A stretch of 64,000 nt of DNA from Gemmatimonadota bacterium (GCA_040388625.1 JAZKBK010000002.1:1-64000); one strand, 5' to 3'. Shown: positions 1-7,973, numbered from the stretch's first letter. Numbers and translations: made by a program. Notes: generated from the sequence alone by a model not told the origin.

Positions 1-58
1 CTGAAAGAGATCAAGGCAGCCTAAACTTGGTGTCCATTAAAGCGGGTCAAGTCCACTC
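1..58 (+). other. Probable 5' remainder of the TrlF-like gene in another frame
   Basis: From base 3 an open frame reads into the window and ends in a beta-strand-like VSIKAGQVH at about 33-56. This would join directly to LLLFDASF of the downstream frame if one base were inserted near 56-59. The downstream frame itself has a stop (TAA) at 38-40, so it cannot begin upstream of that point. I infer that the N-terminal PHP part lies off-window and that a single-base frameshift separates it from the 59-2515 reading frame. Confidence 0.4.
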
Positions 59-2515
59 TTGCTTTTTGATGCGTCGTTCCCCGATGATTTGTTCACACTT
101 GCGATGACCGCGCTTGCGATCGTACCTTCGCCGGACTCGGCGGCTCGCACTGCCGAAACAGTTCGCCTAACTCATCTGACTTCGCTACAGCAGGTCCACG
201 ACGATCTAGACAAACACTCCTTCTTGCGTGGAAGGTTCATCCTGCTTCCTAACGTTAGCGAAGGTGGCACTGCTACCCTCATGCGGTCAGGGCATGCTGC
301 GCATTACGCAGACATGCCGTGTGTTGGGGGCTATCTAGACGGAAATATTAGCCAACTCGGCGAAGGCAATCTTCGCATCCTTAGCGGTCAGGACGTTGCT
401 TATGGCAGCCGTAAGCTCGGCCTTTATCAAACGTCCGACAACCGACGACGAGACTTTGCCGACCTAGGGAAGAGCACAACGTGGGTCAAGTGGGCAGCGC
501 CGACCGCTGAGGCGCTCCGCCAAGCGTGCTTGGCTCGTGAATCACGATTGAGTCAATCTGCACCTCAGTTGCCGCAAGTGACGATCACGGCACTAGATGT
601 CTCTAATAGCTCGTTTCTTGGACCAATTCACGTTGACTTCAATCCCCAGTTTAATGCTTTGATTGGCGGTCGTGGTACAGGCAAGTCAACAATTCTAGAG
701 TATATAAGGTGGGGACTATGCGATTCAAGCATACCTAACGACGGTGACGCGGTGGATATCGCGCGTCGCGAAAGACTCGTCGAACAGACGCTTAAGCCAT
801 TTAATGCGACTGTGACTGTACACCTCTCATTGAACGGCGTGCCACACGTCATACGGCGACACGCCGGCGACGGGGCGATAGCTCTCAAGATTGGCATGGA
901 TGCTTTTGAATCATGCAATCAGGGGGATGTTCAATCGTTATTGCCCATACAAGCTTACAGTCAAAAACAACTGAGCAATGTCGGAGTGCGCCTCGAAGAA
1001 CTCAGACGATTTGTGCGAGAACCAATCCGCTCGGCGTTATCAGACCTTCAGCGAGATCTGGATGACGTCGCTAGTCGTATTCGCACGAGCTATAGCAGCC
1101 TGGCTTCCTATCGACGCCTTAAAGCAGAAGAGCAGGACGATGAGCGGACCCTTCAGTCGCTCACTGAGCGCGCATCTTCCATACGAGCAGCTATCTCTGG
1201 AGTTTCTGATCAAGATCGAGCGATTCTGAATGACAAGCCAATTCAGGACCTGGAGGACGACGCAGCGCGTGGCATACGCATTACCGGCGAGCGCATCAGA
1301 TCGATACTAACGAACACGCGCGACACGATTCGGAATCTTGGAACGGTCGGTCCGCTCGATGGAGATCTTCTCAGTGCAAACGCAGCCTTCGAAGAATATC
1401 GAATGGGCTTGGACCATCAACTCGCAGAGCAGCTCGATACGTTGGACCGAATCCAGCTTCTTAGTGCGCCGGTCGGGCAGGGCCTCGAACGTTGGCGTAT
1501 TCGATATGCGGCCTTTCTAGAGAGCTACGACCAAGCTAAAGCTAGGGCAACTACTCAGCAAGTGGAGTTGGACCAACTTACGGAGATCGATCAACGAGTG
1601 CAGGAGATTCGTACGCGATCCGCTCTAAGGCAAGAGCAATTGGACGTATTGGGTAAACCGCACGATGTCTTAAAGGCAATTCGTGAAAAATGGTACGAAT
1701 TACACGAAGCACGAGTCAGGCTACTGGCTGCTCAGTGCGAAGCATTGACCCGGCTATCGGACGGTCAGCTGCTCGCGACACTTGCACCGGGTTTCATTGC
1801 TGAGGCATTCGAATTGCGCCTGCGCCAATCCCTGACTGGCACAAATATCAGGCGGGAGAAGTTCAATGCTGTTGCTGATTATTTGACACGATCATCCAGT
1901 CCAATTCGGGAAGCCGGTCGTGTATTGGACGAAATTGAATTACTCATTCAAAGTAATGGTAAAAGCGACACGGCTTTGGCGCACGATACGCCCGTTCTTT
2001 CTGACCTCGGCTTCACTCAAGTCGAACTGCAGCGCATTGCTGGAAAGATGACGGTTGATGCGTGGATCGGGCTGGCTACTACATCATTGGAAGATCAACC
2101 GTCATTCGAGTACCGTCTTCGAGAGAATGAATACATTCCGTTTGTAAACGCTTCGGCTGGGCAGCAGGCGACTTCCCTGCTTTGGGCTCTTCTGAACCAA
2201 GATGGCCCGCCGCTGATGATCGATCAACCCGAAGACGACTTAGACAATCAAATTTTACTGAAAGTTGTGGAACAAATTTGGCGTGCGAAAGACCGACGCC
2301 AACTAGTTTTTAGCAGTCACAATGCGAACGTTGTTGTGAATGGCGACGCGGACTTGGTAATATGTTGCGATTACCGCATTACGGGAGAACAATCCGGTGG
2401 CTGGATTAGATCTGAAGGGGCGATCGATTTGGAGCCAGTACGTCAAGACATTGCATCGATAATGGAAGGAGGGAAGGCTGCATTCCGCTTGCGGCAAGAG
2501 AAATACGGTTTTTAG
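59..2515 (+). CDS. TrlF-like AAA/SMC-type ATPase (3' part; PHP N-terminus missing)
   Basis: An 818-residue ATPase built like an SMC/RecN or DndD protein. Walker A (GGRGTGKS) is at residues 203-210, a long charged helical middle at about 300-640 looks coiled-coil, an ABC signature-like ASAGQQATSL sits near 695, and Walker B (LMIDQPEDD) is at 719-727. The first 180 residues (ILLPNVSEGG, MPCVGGYLDG, LYQTSDNRR, KWAAPTAEALRQA) resemble the region after the PHP phosphoesterase domain in TrlF-type PHP-ATPases, which commonly sit in defence islands. The catalytic PHP motifs are not in this frame. The only start is a TTG with no clear ribosome site, so the gene is probably 5'-truncated by a frameshift. 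Base composition is lower in GC than the rest of the window. ATPase identity is sure; the family name is moderately sure. Confidence 0.75.
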   Translation: MLFDASFPDDLFTLAMTALAIVPSPDSAARTAETVRLTHLTSLQQVHDDLDKHSFLRGRFILLPNVSEGGTATLMRSGHAAHYADMPCVGGYLDGNISQLGEGNLRILSGQDVAYGSRKLGLYQTSDNRRRDFADLGKSTTWVKWAAPTAEALRQACLARESRLSQSAPQLPQVTITALDVSNSSFLGPIHVDFNPQFNALIGGRGTGKSTILEYIRWGLCDSSIPNDGDAVDIARRERLVEQTLKPFNATVTVHLSLNGVPHVIRRHAGDGAIALKIGMDAFESCNQGDVQSLLPIQAYSQKQLSNVGVRLEELRRFVREPIRSALSDLQRDLDDVASRIRTSYSSLASYRRLKAEEQDDERTLQSLTERASSIRAAISGVSDQDRAILNDKPIQDLEDDAARGIRITGERIRSILTNTRDTIRNLGTVGPLDGDLLSANAAFEEYRMGLDHQLAEQLDTLDRIQLLSAPVGQGLERWRIRYAAFLESYDQAKARATTQQVELDQLTEIDQRVQEIRTRSALRQEQLDVLGKPHDVLKAIREKWYELHEARVRLLAAQCEALTRLSDGQLLATLAPGFIAEAFELRLRQSLTGTNIRREKFNAVADYLTRSSSPIREAGRVLDEIELLIQSNGKSDTALAHDTPVLSDLGFTQVELQRIAGKMTVDAWIGLATTSLEDQPSFEYRLRENEYIPFVNASAGQQATSLLWALLNQDGPPLMIDQPEDDLDNQILLKVVEQIWRAKDRRQLVFSSHNANVVVNGDADLVICCDYRITGEQSGGWIRSEGAIDLEPVRQDIASIMEGGKAAFRLRQEKYGF

Positions 2516-2830
2516 ACCGGTGGCGGATCAAGTCCAGGCAATGTAACGCGCGAGTTGCTGCCGTCGTCGACGAGAGAGGAATCGTACTAGTCGCTTATGT
2601 CTACTTCGAAGTCGTCTCAAGTTGGTGCGCGCGTGCGAGACATTGCATGACTTTAGGGGTTGGCACGATTCCTTGAGATCCAGGCGACGAGACGCAACCG
2701 CAAAAGGCGCGGCACTAGTCGCAGCATTGACAACTGGCCTGCAGTTGCATCAATGGCCGTTTCGCATCCAGCTTGAATCGTTGGTAGTTGGAGAATGTTA
2801 CTGACCGCTATGGAGGGATTTCACATTAGC
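2516..2830. other. Intergenic region, nothing recognised
   Basis: This stretch between the ATPase and the endonuclease gene has no convincing gene. A 60-codon frame (2622-2804) lacks a ribosome site and any recognisable motif. I see no terminator hairpin with a T-tract. Confidence 0.5.
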
Positions 2831-3550
2831 ATGAAGACAGCTAACCAGAAGGCTTCATTCAAAGAGATCGAAGTAGTCGCGCCGAGTCTGGGTGAGATAC
2901 TTCAACAGATGGGGGAGATTTACTCGAAGGACCCTGTAAAGGCGGTTAGAGGGCAGGCATTCATCAAGATCCTCCATAAGTATCTTGGGGGCCAACTCGC
3001 TTTACGTTTATCCGACGCTGCCAAGCAACGGCACGTCCGCGTAGAATACGAAACGACAATTTTTGGGTCAACCAAGCCAAAGGATGTGGATATCGTTGTT
3101 CTAGATCCGGCGAATGGCCCACTTGTTATCGTGGGCATTCGTAGCCAAATGAGCTCTGTTGGCAATAATGTCTTGACATACTATGAGGGAATTGTCGGTG
3201 AGTGTATCAGCTTACAAGATCGATTTCCAATGGCTGTACACGGATACGTATATCTACATCCGCTACAGCCGATAAAGGAAGGAAAAGAAGACCAGAAGAT
3301 TGATCACAAGCGATATGCCCGAATGTACCAGGCAATAACGGGCCGCCATCCGGCTTTCTTTAGGATGCAACGTGGTATCTTCGATGTGTTCGCGTACATG
3401 ATTGTTGAATTTGGGAAGACGCCACCGGTATTACGAGACGATATCCTTAATGCGGCCGCGCTCGAGAAGGATCTCAAGCTCGATTTATTCGTTGACGAAA
3501 TCGTCTCATGCTTCAAGAAGCGCGAACTGTTCATCGACCTGTTTCTCTGA
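2831..3550 (+). CDS. Putative PD-(D/E)XK-type restriction endonuclease
   Basis: A soluble 239-residue protein. A conserved-looking core has DVDIVVLD (residues 85-92) followed after about 10 residues by the strand VIVGIRSQ (99-106) and SSVGNN (108-113), which is the spacing of the D...(D/E)xK active-site strands of many type II endonucleases, although the usual E-x-K is replaced by G-I-R/S-Q. I do not recognise the exact family. The main argument is context: the gene converges on and overlaps by 45 bp an adenine methyltransferase. I chose the ATG at 2831 because GGAGGGA lies 12 nt upstream; an ATG at 2795 would add 12 residues but has GGAG touching it. It could instead be a non-nuclease effector of the island. 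Confidence 0.55.
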   Translation: MKTANQKASFKEIEVVAPSLGEILQQMGEIYSKDPVKAVRGQAFIKILHKYLGGQLALRLSDAAKQRHVRVEYETTIFGSTKPKDVDIVVLDPANGPLVIVGIRSQMSSVGNNVLTYYEGIVGECISLQDRFPMAVHGYVYLHPLQPIKEGKEDQKIDHKRYARMYQAITGRHPAFFRMQRGIFDVFAYMIVEFGKTPPVLRDDILNAAALEKDLKLDLFVDEIVSCFKKRELFIDLFL

Positions 3551-5143
3551 AATCGACTCAGGTCGACCTGATGGGTTACGCCACATACGAAGAGTGGCGA
3601 CCCCTTCTTGGATGAGGGCCACATCAGTGGACGATAATCCTTCCCGTGCTTGCAGTATCGATTGGTCGCCACTTTCATAGGCAGCGATCAAATCTCCTCG
3701 CTGGAGCGCTGAATCGATTCGAGCTATGAGTCGTTTCGGGGACGCGATGGATTTAAGAAGCTTGACCGCGGCAGCCTCACGCGGGACGAGCACAAAAACG
3801 CCACCGCCAAGCGAGTGAACATTGAGTTCACATTGAAGGAGTGTCAGACTGTTGTACCAGCGACATGCAAACGCTTCTGCAGTGTCCAAAAGCAACGTCC
3901 CACATAGGAAGCTATTGGACACAGCCTTGCCGGAGTCATTGATCGCAACAAGTGGCCGATCACTGAACACTGACATAACAATGTCCGGTGGAGTTACATA
4001 CGGTACGCGATACCAAGGGTAGCGAACGCGACACTTATATCCGGCGGCAACTCCGGACTTCTCGCCGGATGCGACGTAATTAGCTTCGCCTCGGCAGAGC
4101 GCGGCGGCGCTCGGTAAGAACAAACGCTCTTGTTTTGTTGATGGAATTCCGGACGTGAAGAGCCCGCAGCGTCGCAGGCTCCGCGCAGATGCTATAGTCG
4201 GAACCAAGCTGCTGCGCTTGAGTTCATACTGCCGCACCAAATCGTGTGTAGGATGAAAGAAGTGCTTATCACCCGCTACGTATCCTATTCGAAATCGGGC
4301 GAATTGTGCGGCCGGTACGAGACGCCCTGCAATCGGTCCCTGCAGCAATGCTTGCAGCCTCGGATGTAATAGCGCTGAAAGAAATGCTCGTTCACCGCGC
4401 ACTACCTCCGTCGTGTCTACATCCCGCCGATGTTCTGCTCTCCCGGATACGAGCGATGAAAGATCGGCGAATGCTTCGAAACGAACAGTGGACGTCCTCC
4501 CTCCAGCCCCATCTGCGAAGAGAAGGACAACGTCTTGTGACAGTTCCGGGAATAGCCGTTCGCGAACTCTGACGACACGCAAGGCGGAAAATGATTCGGC
4601 GAGAAACCGCCAGAATGGCCTAGCGTACCGCACGTAGGTAGCGTCAAGTGGAAGTACCATCGCAAGGGCGCCTCCGGCACGAAGCCGGTGACAGGCATGG
4701 AGCACAAATGGCATCCATATACTGCCAGAGGGATCCATTTCATGGCCCAGAGTTGCTGAAGCAGCAGCGAGCGCCCGTTGTCGTTCCGGTGCTGCAAGGT
4801 GCCGTAATCTGACAAATGGAGGATTCCCAATCACCGCTGAGTATTGCTTGGAGGTATGCAAGAGGAAATCGGAGTGTACGAATGTAATTCTGGAGGAAGG
4901 GATCTCTGCCGACGAACGCTCTATTGCCTGATGGCTAATTTCGACCGCTGTTACCTTCGGCACTGGGAGTCGAAGGCGGCTGGCTACTGTTATTATAGCC
5001 CGAAGGAAAGCCCCATCTCCGGAGCTAGGCTCCAAGATCGACGATACAGGGCGTGCAAGGAGACACTCAGCCATATACTCTGCCAACAAATTCGGAGTGT
5101 AGTATGCTCCACGCTTCCGTTGATCTGACCGTGTGTTGTTCAT
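3506..5143 (-). CDS. N6-adenine-specific DNA methyltransferase, class I gamma type
   Basis: A 545-residue SAM-dependent methyltransferase that methylates adenine N6. The motifs run in gamma-class order: motif X GAYYTP (residues 12-17), motif I LEPSSGDGAFL (37-47) for AdoMet, motif II VEIS (67-70), an acidic motif III (SDFL, 91-94) and catalytic motif IV NPPFVR (107-112). About 350 residues of C-terminal target-recognition region follow. The size and layout fit TaqI/Eco57I-like type II enzymes that protect against a partner nuclease. The start at 5143 places motif X close to the N-terminus; an in-frame extension to 5434 is possible but runs antisense through the regulator gene. It overlaps the 3' end of the convergent putative endonuclease and is divergent from the RHH gene. 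Confidence 0.85.
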   Translation of the reverse strand: MNNTRSDQRKRGAYYTPNLLAEYMAECLLARPVSSILEPSSGDGAFLRAIITVASRLRLPVPKVTAVEISHQAIERSSAEIPSSRITFVHSDFLLHTSKQYSAVIGNPPFVRLRHLAAPERQRALAAASATLGHEMDPSGSIWMPFVLHACHRLRAGGALAMVLPLDATYVRYARPFWRFLAESFSALRVVRVRERLFPELSQDVVLLFADGAGGRTSTVRFEAFADLSSLVSGRAEHRRDVDTTEVVRGERAFLSALLHPRLQALLQGPIAGRLVPAAQFARFRIGYVAGDKHFFHPTHDLVRQYELKRSSLVPTIASARSLRRCGLFTSGIPSTKQERLFLPSAAALCRGEANYVASGEKSGVAAGYKCRVRYPWYRVPYVTPPDIVMSVFSDRPLVAINDSGKAVSNSFLCGTLLLDTAEAFACRWYNSLTLLQCELNVHSLGGGVFVLVPREAAAVKLLKSIASPKRLIARIDSALQRGDLIAAYESGDQSILQAREGLSSTDVALIQEGVATLRMWRNPSGRPESISEKQVDEQFALLEA

Positions 5144-5191
5144 GGGGTCGGCTGGCTTATCGTATATTGGCGTTATCACAACTTGTACCTT

Positions 5192-5212
5192 GTTTGCCGA
5201 AAATGTGCAAAC
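5192..5212. promoter_or_regulatory. Inverted repeat GTTTGC-N9-GCAAAC, candidate operator
   Basis: A perfect 6-bp inverted repeat with a 9-base AT-rich spacer lies in the 108-bp gap between the divergent methyltransferase and RHH genes. It could bind the RHH protein and control both promoters. This is inferred from position only. Confidence 0.4.
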
Positions 5213-5251
5213 GAATGTGTGTGCGTCGTGGCGATTTATTTCGGAGGAAGA

Positions 5252-5473
5252 ATGAGGAAGTTTATAACTGTTCCGAACAGTAGTCAAGGCATCAATCCGC
5301 GCATGCGTGACGCCAAAGTGACGCTCCCTTGCACGAGCGAACAAAAGCGCGAGTTGACACGCAGGGCGACGGAGGCCGGCCTGAGCGTAGCAAACTTCTT
5401 GCGTTCGCTGCTGCAGTGGCCGCTGGAAGAACATGGAGCACGCAAGGATCTTGATCGATCAATTGATCCGTGA
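5252..5473 (+). CDS. Ribbon-helix-helix DNA-binding protein (regulator or MobC-like)
   Basis: A 73-residue protein with a basic beta-strand (KVTLPCT, residues 22-28), helix 1 (SEQKRELTRRATEAG, 29-43), a GLS turn and helix 2 (SVANFLRSLLQW, 45-56): the Arc/MetJ ribbon-helix-helix pattern, also seen in MobC-type relaxosome proteins and antitoxins. The start at ATG 5252 is fixed by GGAGGA at 5243-5248. No toxin or relaxase gene is adjacent, so I favour a transcriptional controller of the restriction-modification locus, in the role that C proteins play in other systems. It is divergent from the methyltransferase gene. The fold is fairly sure; the role is inferred. Confidence 0.65.
   Translation: MRKFITVPNSSQGINPRMRDAKVTLPCTSEQKRELTRRATEAGLSVANFLRSLLQWPLEEHGARKDLDRSIDP
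5267..5281. promoter_or_regulatory. Perfect palindrome ACTGTTC-C-GAACAGT inside the RHH gene start
   Basis: A 7+1+7 perfect palindrome covers codons 6-10 of the RHH gene, 12 nt after its ATG. A site here could serve autoregulation by blocking elongation or by forming a hairpin near the ribosome-binding region. It may also be coincidence within coding sequence. Confidence 0.35.
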
Positions 5474-5513
5474 ACGCCGTTCTACTGTTACATAGTGCCC
5501 GCAGTGTATTGAA

Positions 5514-6035
5514 TTGGACTTTGCGGCGCAGGAGACGGAACGTCTCCAACAGAGACCGCGCGTACCCTCAATCCGATCCGGGATAACGCAGCATCACACT
5601 CTCGTATTGCGGCTCGGACTCCTATTGCTCTCGTTAAATACCATAGAGAGTTGCAGCCTCGCAAGCAGCAGTGCTCTTTGGGGTGGCGATCCACGATTTA
5701 GCGAGGCCCCGCCGAGCTTGTGTCGACCGTCCAGCACCTGGGACTTGAATGGGCAACCGTTCGCCGCTCCCGAAGTCGTTCGTTGTGTGGTCGCTCGCTA
5801 TCCGTACGATCTCCTGAGAATAGGGGAGCAGGGAGAAGTGCGCGTTCGCTTTCTGGTAGACTCAGCCGGAGTTCCCGATACGGCGTCGATTCGTGTGGTG
5901 AAACTCGTTGGCGACCGGGAGTTCGCGGAAGCAGTTCTTGCCGTCACGCCCCTCATACGTTTCGCTCCGAAGACACCCAGTGCTCCGAGACCGGTCGTTG
6001 TCGAGATACCGACGACGTTTACAATCACCCACTGA
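5514..6035 (+). CDS. Secreted/lipoprotein-like protein with a TonB C-terminal domain
   Basis: The C-terminal ~95 residues (RYPYDLLRIGEQGEVRVRF, then SAGVPDTASIRVV and a proline-rich tail ending in PTTFTIT) match the TonB C-terminal fold (TonB_C), which elsewhere contacts TonB boxes of outer-membrane receptors. Here it stands alone without the long Pro-rich linker or an ExbBD pair, so it is probably a periplasmic stand-alone TonB_C protein. A hydrophobic stretch (LRLGLLLLSL, about residues 33-42) ending near IESC looks like a signal peptide, so the true start may be TTG 5607 rather than TTG 5514; neither has a good ribosome site. GC content rises here compared with the island to the left. Confidence 0.6.
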   Translation: MDFAAQETERLQQRPRVPSIRSGITQHHTLVLRLGLLLLSLNTIESCSLASSSALWGGDPRFSEAPPSLCRPSSTWDLNGQPFAAPEVVRCVVARYPYDLLRIGEQGEVRVRFLVDSAGVPDTASIRVVKLVGDREFAEAVLAVTPLIRFAPKTPSAPRPVVVEIPTTFTITH

Positions 6036-6090
6036 CACCAATTGATCAAGCTCGGCGATCCGGAGCTATGGTCAGGACGTCTTGCGCGAT

Positions 6091-6106
6091 TCGAACGACA
6101 GTTCGA
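6091..6106. promoter_or_regulatory. SOS-box-like palindrome TCGAAC-N4-GTTCGA
   Basis: TCGAACGACAGTTCGA is a perfect 6+4+6 palindrome. It equals the LexA box described for mycobacteria and fits the GAAC-N4-GTTC boxes of Gram-positive bacteria. Two close relatives occur at 11381-11396 and 15923-15938. LexA binding in this organism is inferred. Confidence 0.5.
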
Positions 6107-6120
6107 TAACACTATCGTAA

Positions 6121-6136
6121 GTTACCGCGCGGTAAC
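6121..6136. promoter_or_regulatory. Perfect 16-bp palindrome GTTACCGCGCGGTAAC
   Basis: An uninterrupted perfect palindrome upstream of the DoxX-YciI pair. TetR- or ArsR-family repressors often bind such sites. No matching regulator gene lies next to it. Confidence 0.45.
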
Positions 6137-6336
6137 CTGATGCAGGACAACTCCGATCCAACGATGTGCGGCTGTCAGCCCTGATACAGCCATCCAGCCA
6201 TCGTTGAGCCCGGTTGCGGTACTATTTTCGTTGGCGTGTCGATTTCGTATCCGTTCGTTCGACGTGGTAGTGAAGGCAGCGAGACGCTCGAATCCCTCGG
6301 GCGCCACGGCCGCCGAAGCCAGCGGAGAACCCAACC

Positions 6337-6771
6337 ATGTCGAGCTCGAACGCCAGAACCATCAACCGTTTGCTCTGGGCGGCCCAGATTGTCGTCGCCC
6401 TGCTCTTCCTCTTCGCGGGGTCGATGAAGTTCATCATGCCCGCAGCGAAAATGCAGCAGGGGCCGGTGGTGCTGCCCATCGCGTTCATTCACTTCATCGG
6501 TGTCTGTGAGTGTCTCGGGGCGCTCGGGCTCGTTCTCCCGGGTGTGCTGCGGTTCCAGACGTGGCTCACGCCACTTGCCGCAGCCGGATTGACGATCATC
6601 ATGATCGGCGCGACGGTGGTCACCGTGCTGGCGATGGGCGCTGCGGCGGCGATTCTTCCGGCGGTTGTCGGCACGATCACCGCGGTGATCGCGCTCGGGC
6701 GCCGCGTCACGCATTTCGCGGCGAGTGATTTCGTTCTGTTGGTACCTCACACTCACATCACAGGATCCTGA
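6337..6771 (+). CDS. DoxX-family membrane protein
   Basis: A 144-residue integral membrane protein with four hydrophobic helices (about residues 12-28, 48-66, 73-95, 100-120). It contains the DoxX-like signatures LLFLFAGSMKF in the first helix and a CECLGALGLVLPG turn between helices 2 and 3. DoxX proteins are small inner-membrane proteins, some linked to quinone or oxidative-stress physiology; the exact reaction is unknown for this branch. It lies 2 bp before a YciI-like gene and probably shares its mRNA. An SOS-like box and a 16-bp palindrome lie 200-250 bp upstream. Confidence 0.85.
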   Translation: MSSSNARTINRLLWAAQIVVALLFLFAGSMKFIMPAAKMQQGPVVLPIAFIHFIGVCECLGALGLVLPGVLRFQTWLTPLAAAGLTIIMIGATVVTVLAMGAAAAILPAVVGTITAVIALGRRVTHFAASDFVLLVPHTHITGS

Positions 6772-6773
6772 CC

Positions 6774-7148
6774 ATGCGCTACATGATGTTCATCAAGCAC
6801 ACCGAGGACTATCGCGGAAAGCCCATTCCACCGGCGCTCATCGAGGCGATGGGTGAGTTCATCGGGGAGTACAGCGCGAAGGGGAAGTTCGTCGACGGCG
6901 CAGGGCTCAAGTCGAGTCACAAGGGGAAGAAGGTGCAGCTACGCGACGGCCAGCTCAGTGTGGTCGACGGACCGTTCACGGAAGCGAAGGAACTGGTCGG
7001 CGGCTACGCGATCCTCGATCTGGATTCGGACGAGGAGGCACTCGACGTGGCCATGCGGTTCATGGAGCTGCACCGCGTACACTGGCCGGAGTTCGAGGGC
7101 GAGAGCGAGCTGCGCCCCATCGAAACGGGCGCGCCGGGATCGGAGTAG
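6774..7148 (+). CDS. YciI/DGPF-domain protein
   Basis: A 124-residue soluble protein of the YCII-related (DGPF) family. It begins MRYMMFIK and carries the family signature VVDGPFTEAKELVGGYAI at about residues 61-78. The fold is a ferredoxin-like alpha/beta dimer whose biochemical role is unresolved; members are often next to ECF sigma factors. Here it follows the DoxX gene with only 2 bp between them, so the pair is probably cotranscribed. No sigma factor lies beside it. Confidence 0.85.
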   Translation: MRYMMFIKHTEDYRGKPIPPALIEAMGEFIGEYSAKGKFVDGAGLKSSHKGKKVQLRDGQLSVVDGPFTEAKELVGGYAILDLDSDEEALDVAMRFMELHRVHWPEFEGESELRPIETGAPGSE

Positions 7149-7295
7149 GAACGAAGGTCGGGGTGCATTTTTTTTCAGTCGGTCGCAACTGCTGACTCCG
7201 GAAACTGCAAAATGCGGCCTTTGGCCATACCTTATGAGAGCCATCGCGGTTGAGCAACGCATTGAATCGCGCTACGAATCACTTCGAGGCCCGTT

Positions 7296-7613
7296 GTGAG
7301 ACTTTCAGACAATGAAATAGTCGCACCGACCAGGCAGGTGGTGTTGTTCTCGGTCATGAGCGCCGCGCTCGCGGTCGCAGCCACCGCCGTTGCGTCGTAC
7401 CATCGTCCCGTGCCGTGGACCGCACTTCTGTCCGGTCTGATCGTCGCATTGGCTGGATTTCAGATTGCGAACGCTCGTCGGATCTTTGGCTTCCGTGCGC
7501 CAGGCGAGGTCCGTCCCTGGATGATTCCTGCGAGTCGTGTCTGCTACGCGATAGGCGTCGTGCTGGCACTTCTGGGTGTCCGCGCGCTCATGCTTCACGC
7601 AATAGCTGCATAA
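7296..7613 (+). CDS. Small hypothetical membrane protein
   Basis: A 105-residue protein from a GTG start with three predicted membrane helices (about 16-34, 41-57 and 80-101) and a basic loop NARRIFGFRAPGEVRPW between the second and third. I do not recognise a family. Ribosome-site support is weak. It stands alone, with a REP-like inverted repeat starting 7 bp after its stop codon. Confidence 0.55.
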   Translation: MRLSDNEIVAPTRQVVLFSVMSAALAVAATAVASYHRPVPWTALLSGLIVALAGFQIANARRIFGFRAPGEVRPWMIPASRVCYAIGVVLALLGVRALMLHAIAA

Positions 7614-7619
7614 CGAGCG

Positions 7620-7707
7620 AAACCGGCGTCAGAGTCCAATTCTTCTGCGACATCCCAACTGTTTGCGCCAGGAAAGTCCGCAAGAAACCCCACTCTGACC
7701 CCGGTTT
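7620..7707. repeat. REP/RAYT-like short inverted-repeat element
   Basis: AAACCGGCGTCAGAGT (7620-7635) and ACTCTGACCCCGGTTT (7692-7707) are 16-bp inverted repeats with one mismatch around a 56-bp core. The GGGGTCAGAGT-type end is, from memory, typical of repeats associated with REP-associated tyrosine transposases (TnpA_REP). A half copy of the right end occurs at 9481-9496. No transposase gene is present, so this would be a non-autonomous element. Confidence 0.55.
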
Positions 7708-7819
7708 TGGCGGGCAAATTGCGGTATGGCCATGCCCGCCACGCGAACCTTGTGCGACATGTGGAAGCGATAGTGGATCTCCCCTGATGCTATCCAACCT
7801 CCTTCGTTGAACGGCCCAG

Positions 7820-7834
7820 CACGAACAGTTCGTG
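7820..7834. promoter_or_regulatory. Perfect palindrome CACGAAC-A-GTTCGTG
   Basis: A 7+1+7 palindrome about 140 bp upstream of the FAD oxidoreductase start. It is a possible operator; no cognate regulator can be named. Confidence 0.35.
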
Positions 7835-7973
7835 GACAACTGTACTGCGGTAACGATCCGATATGCATCGCTGTGTCACAGCCTGCCGGATTCGGAAACT
7901 GATGGATGCATCACACCTACGTGATCCCATTGCATCCCCACGCACGTATCCGGCACAAACAGGGGAGTCAGAT

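Larger units (their letters stand above)
6036..6336. other. Regulatory intergenic region with two palindromes
   Basis: This 301-bp gap upstream of the DoxX gene holds two palindromes, 6091-6106 and 6121-6136, only 14 bp apart. No convincing small gene was seen. The spacing suggests a regulated promoter, or the promoter of an unannotated small RNA. Confidence 0.4.
7614..7973. other. 360-bp intergenic region with a repeat element and a palindrome
   Basis: No gene is supported here. It contains the REP-like inverted repeat at 7620-7707 and a 15-bp perfect palindrome at 7820-7834. The FAD gene could be extended in frame to 7863, but the ribosome site at 7961-7967 argues for the later start. Confidence 0.5.

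Noticed and set aside
2622-2804. A 60-codon frame between ATPase and endonuclease
   Set aside because: No ribosome site, no motif, and composition like non-coding sequence.
5252-5473. Antitoxin or mobilisation protein as the role of the RHH gene
   Set aside because: No toxin, relaxase or oriT-like feature is adjacent; a regulator of the methyltransferase locus fits its divergent position better, though it is not proven.
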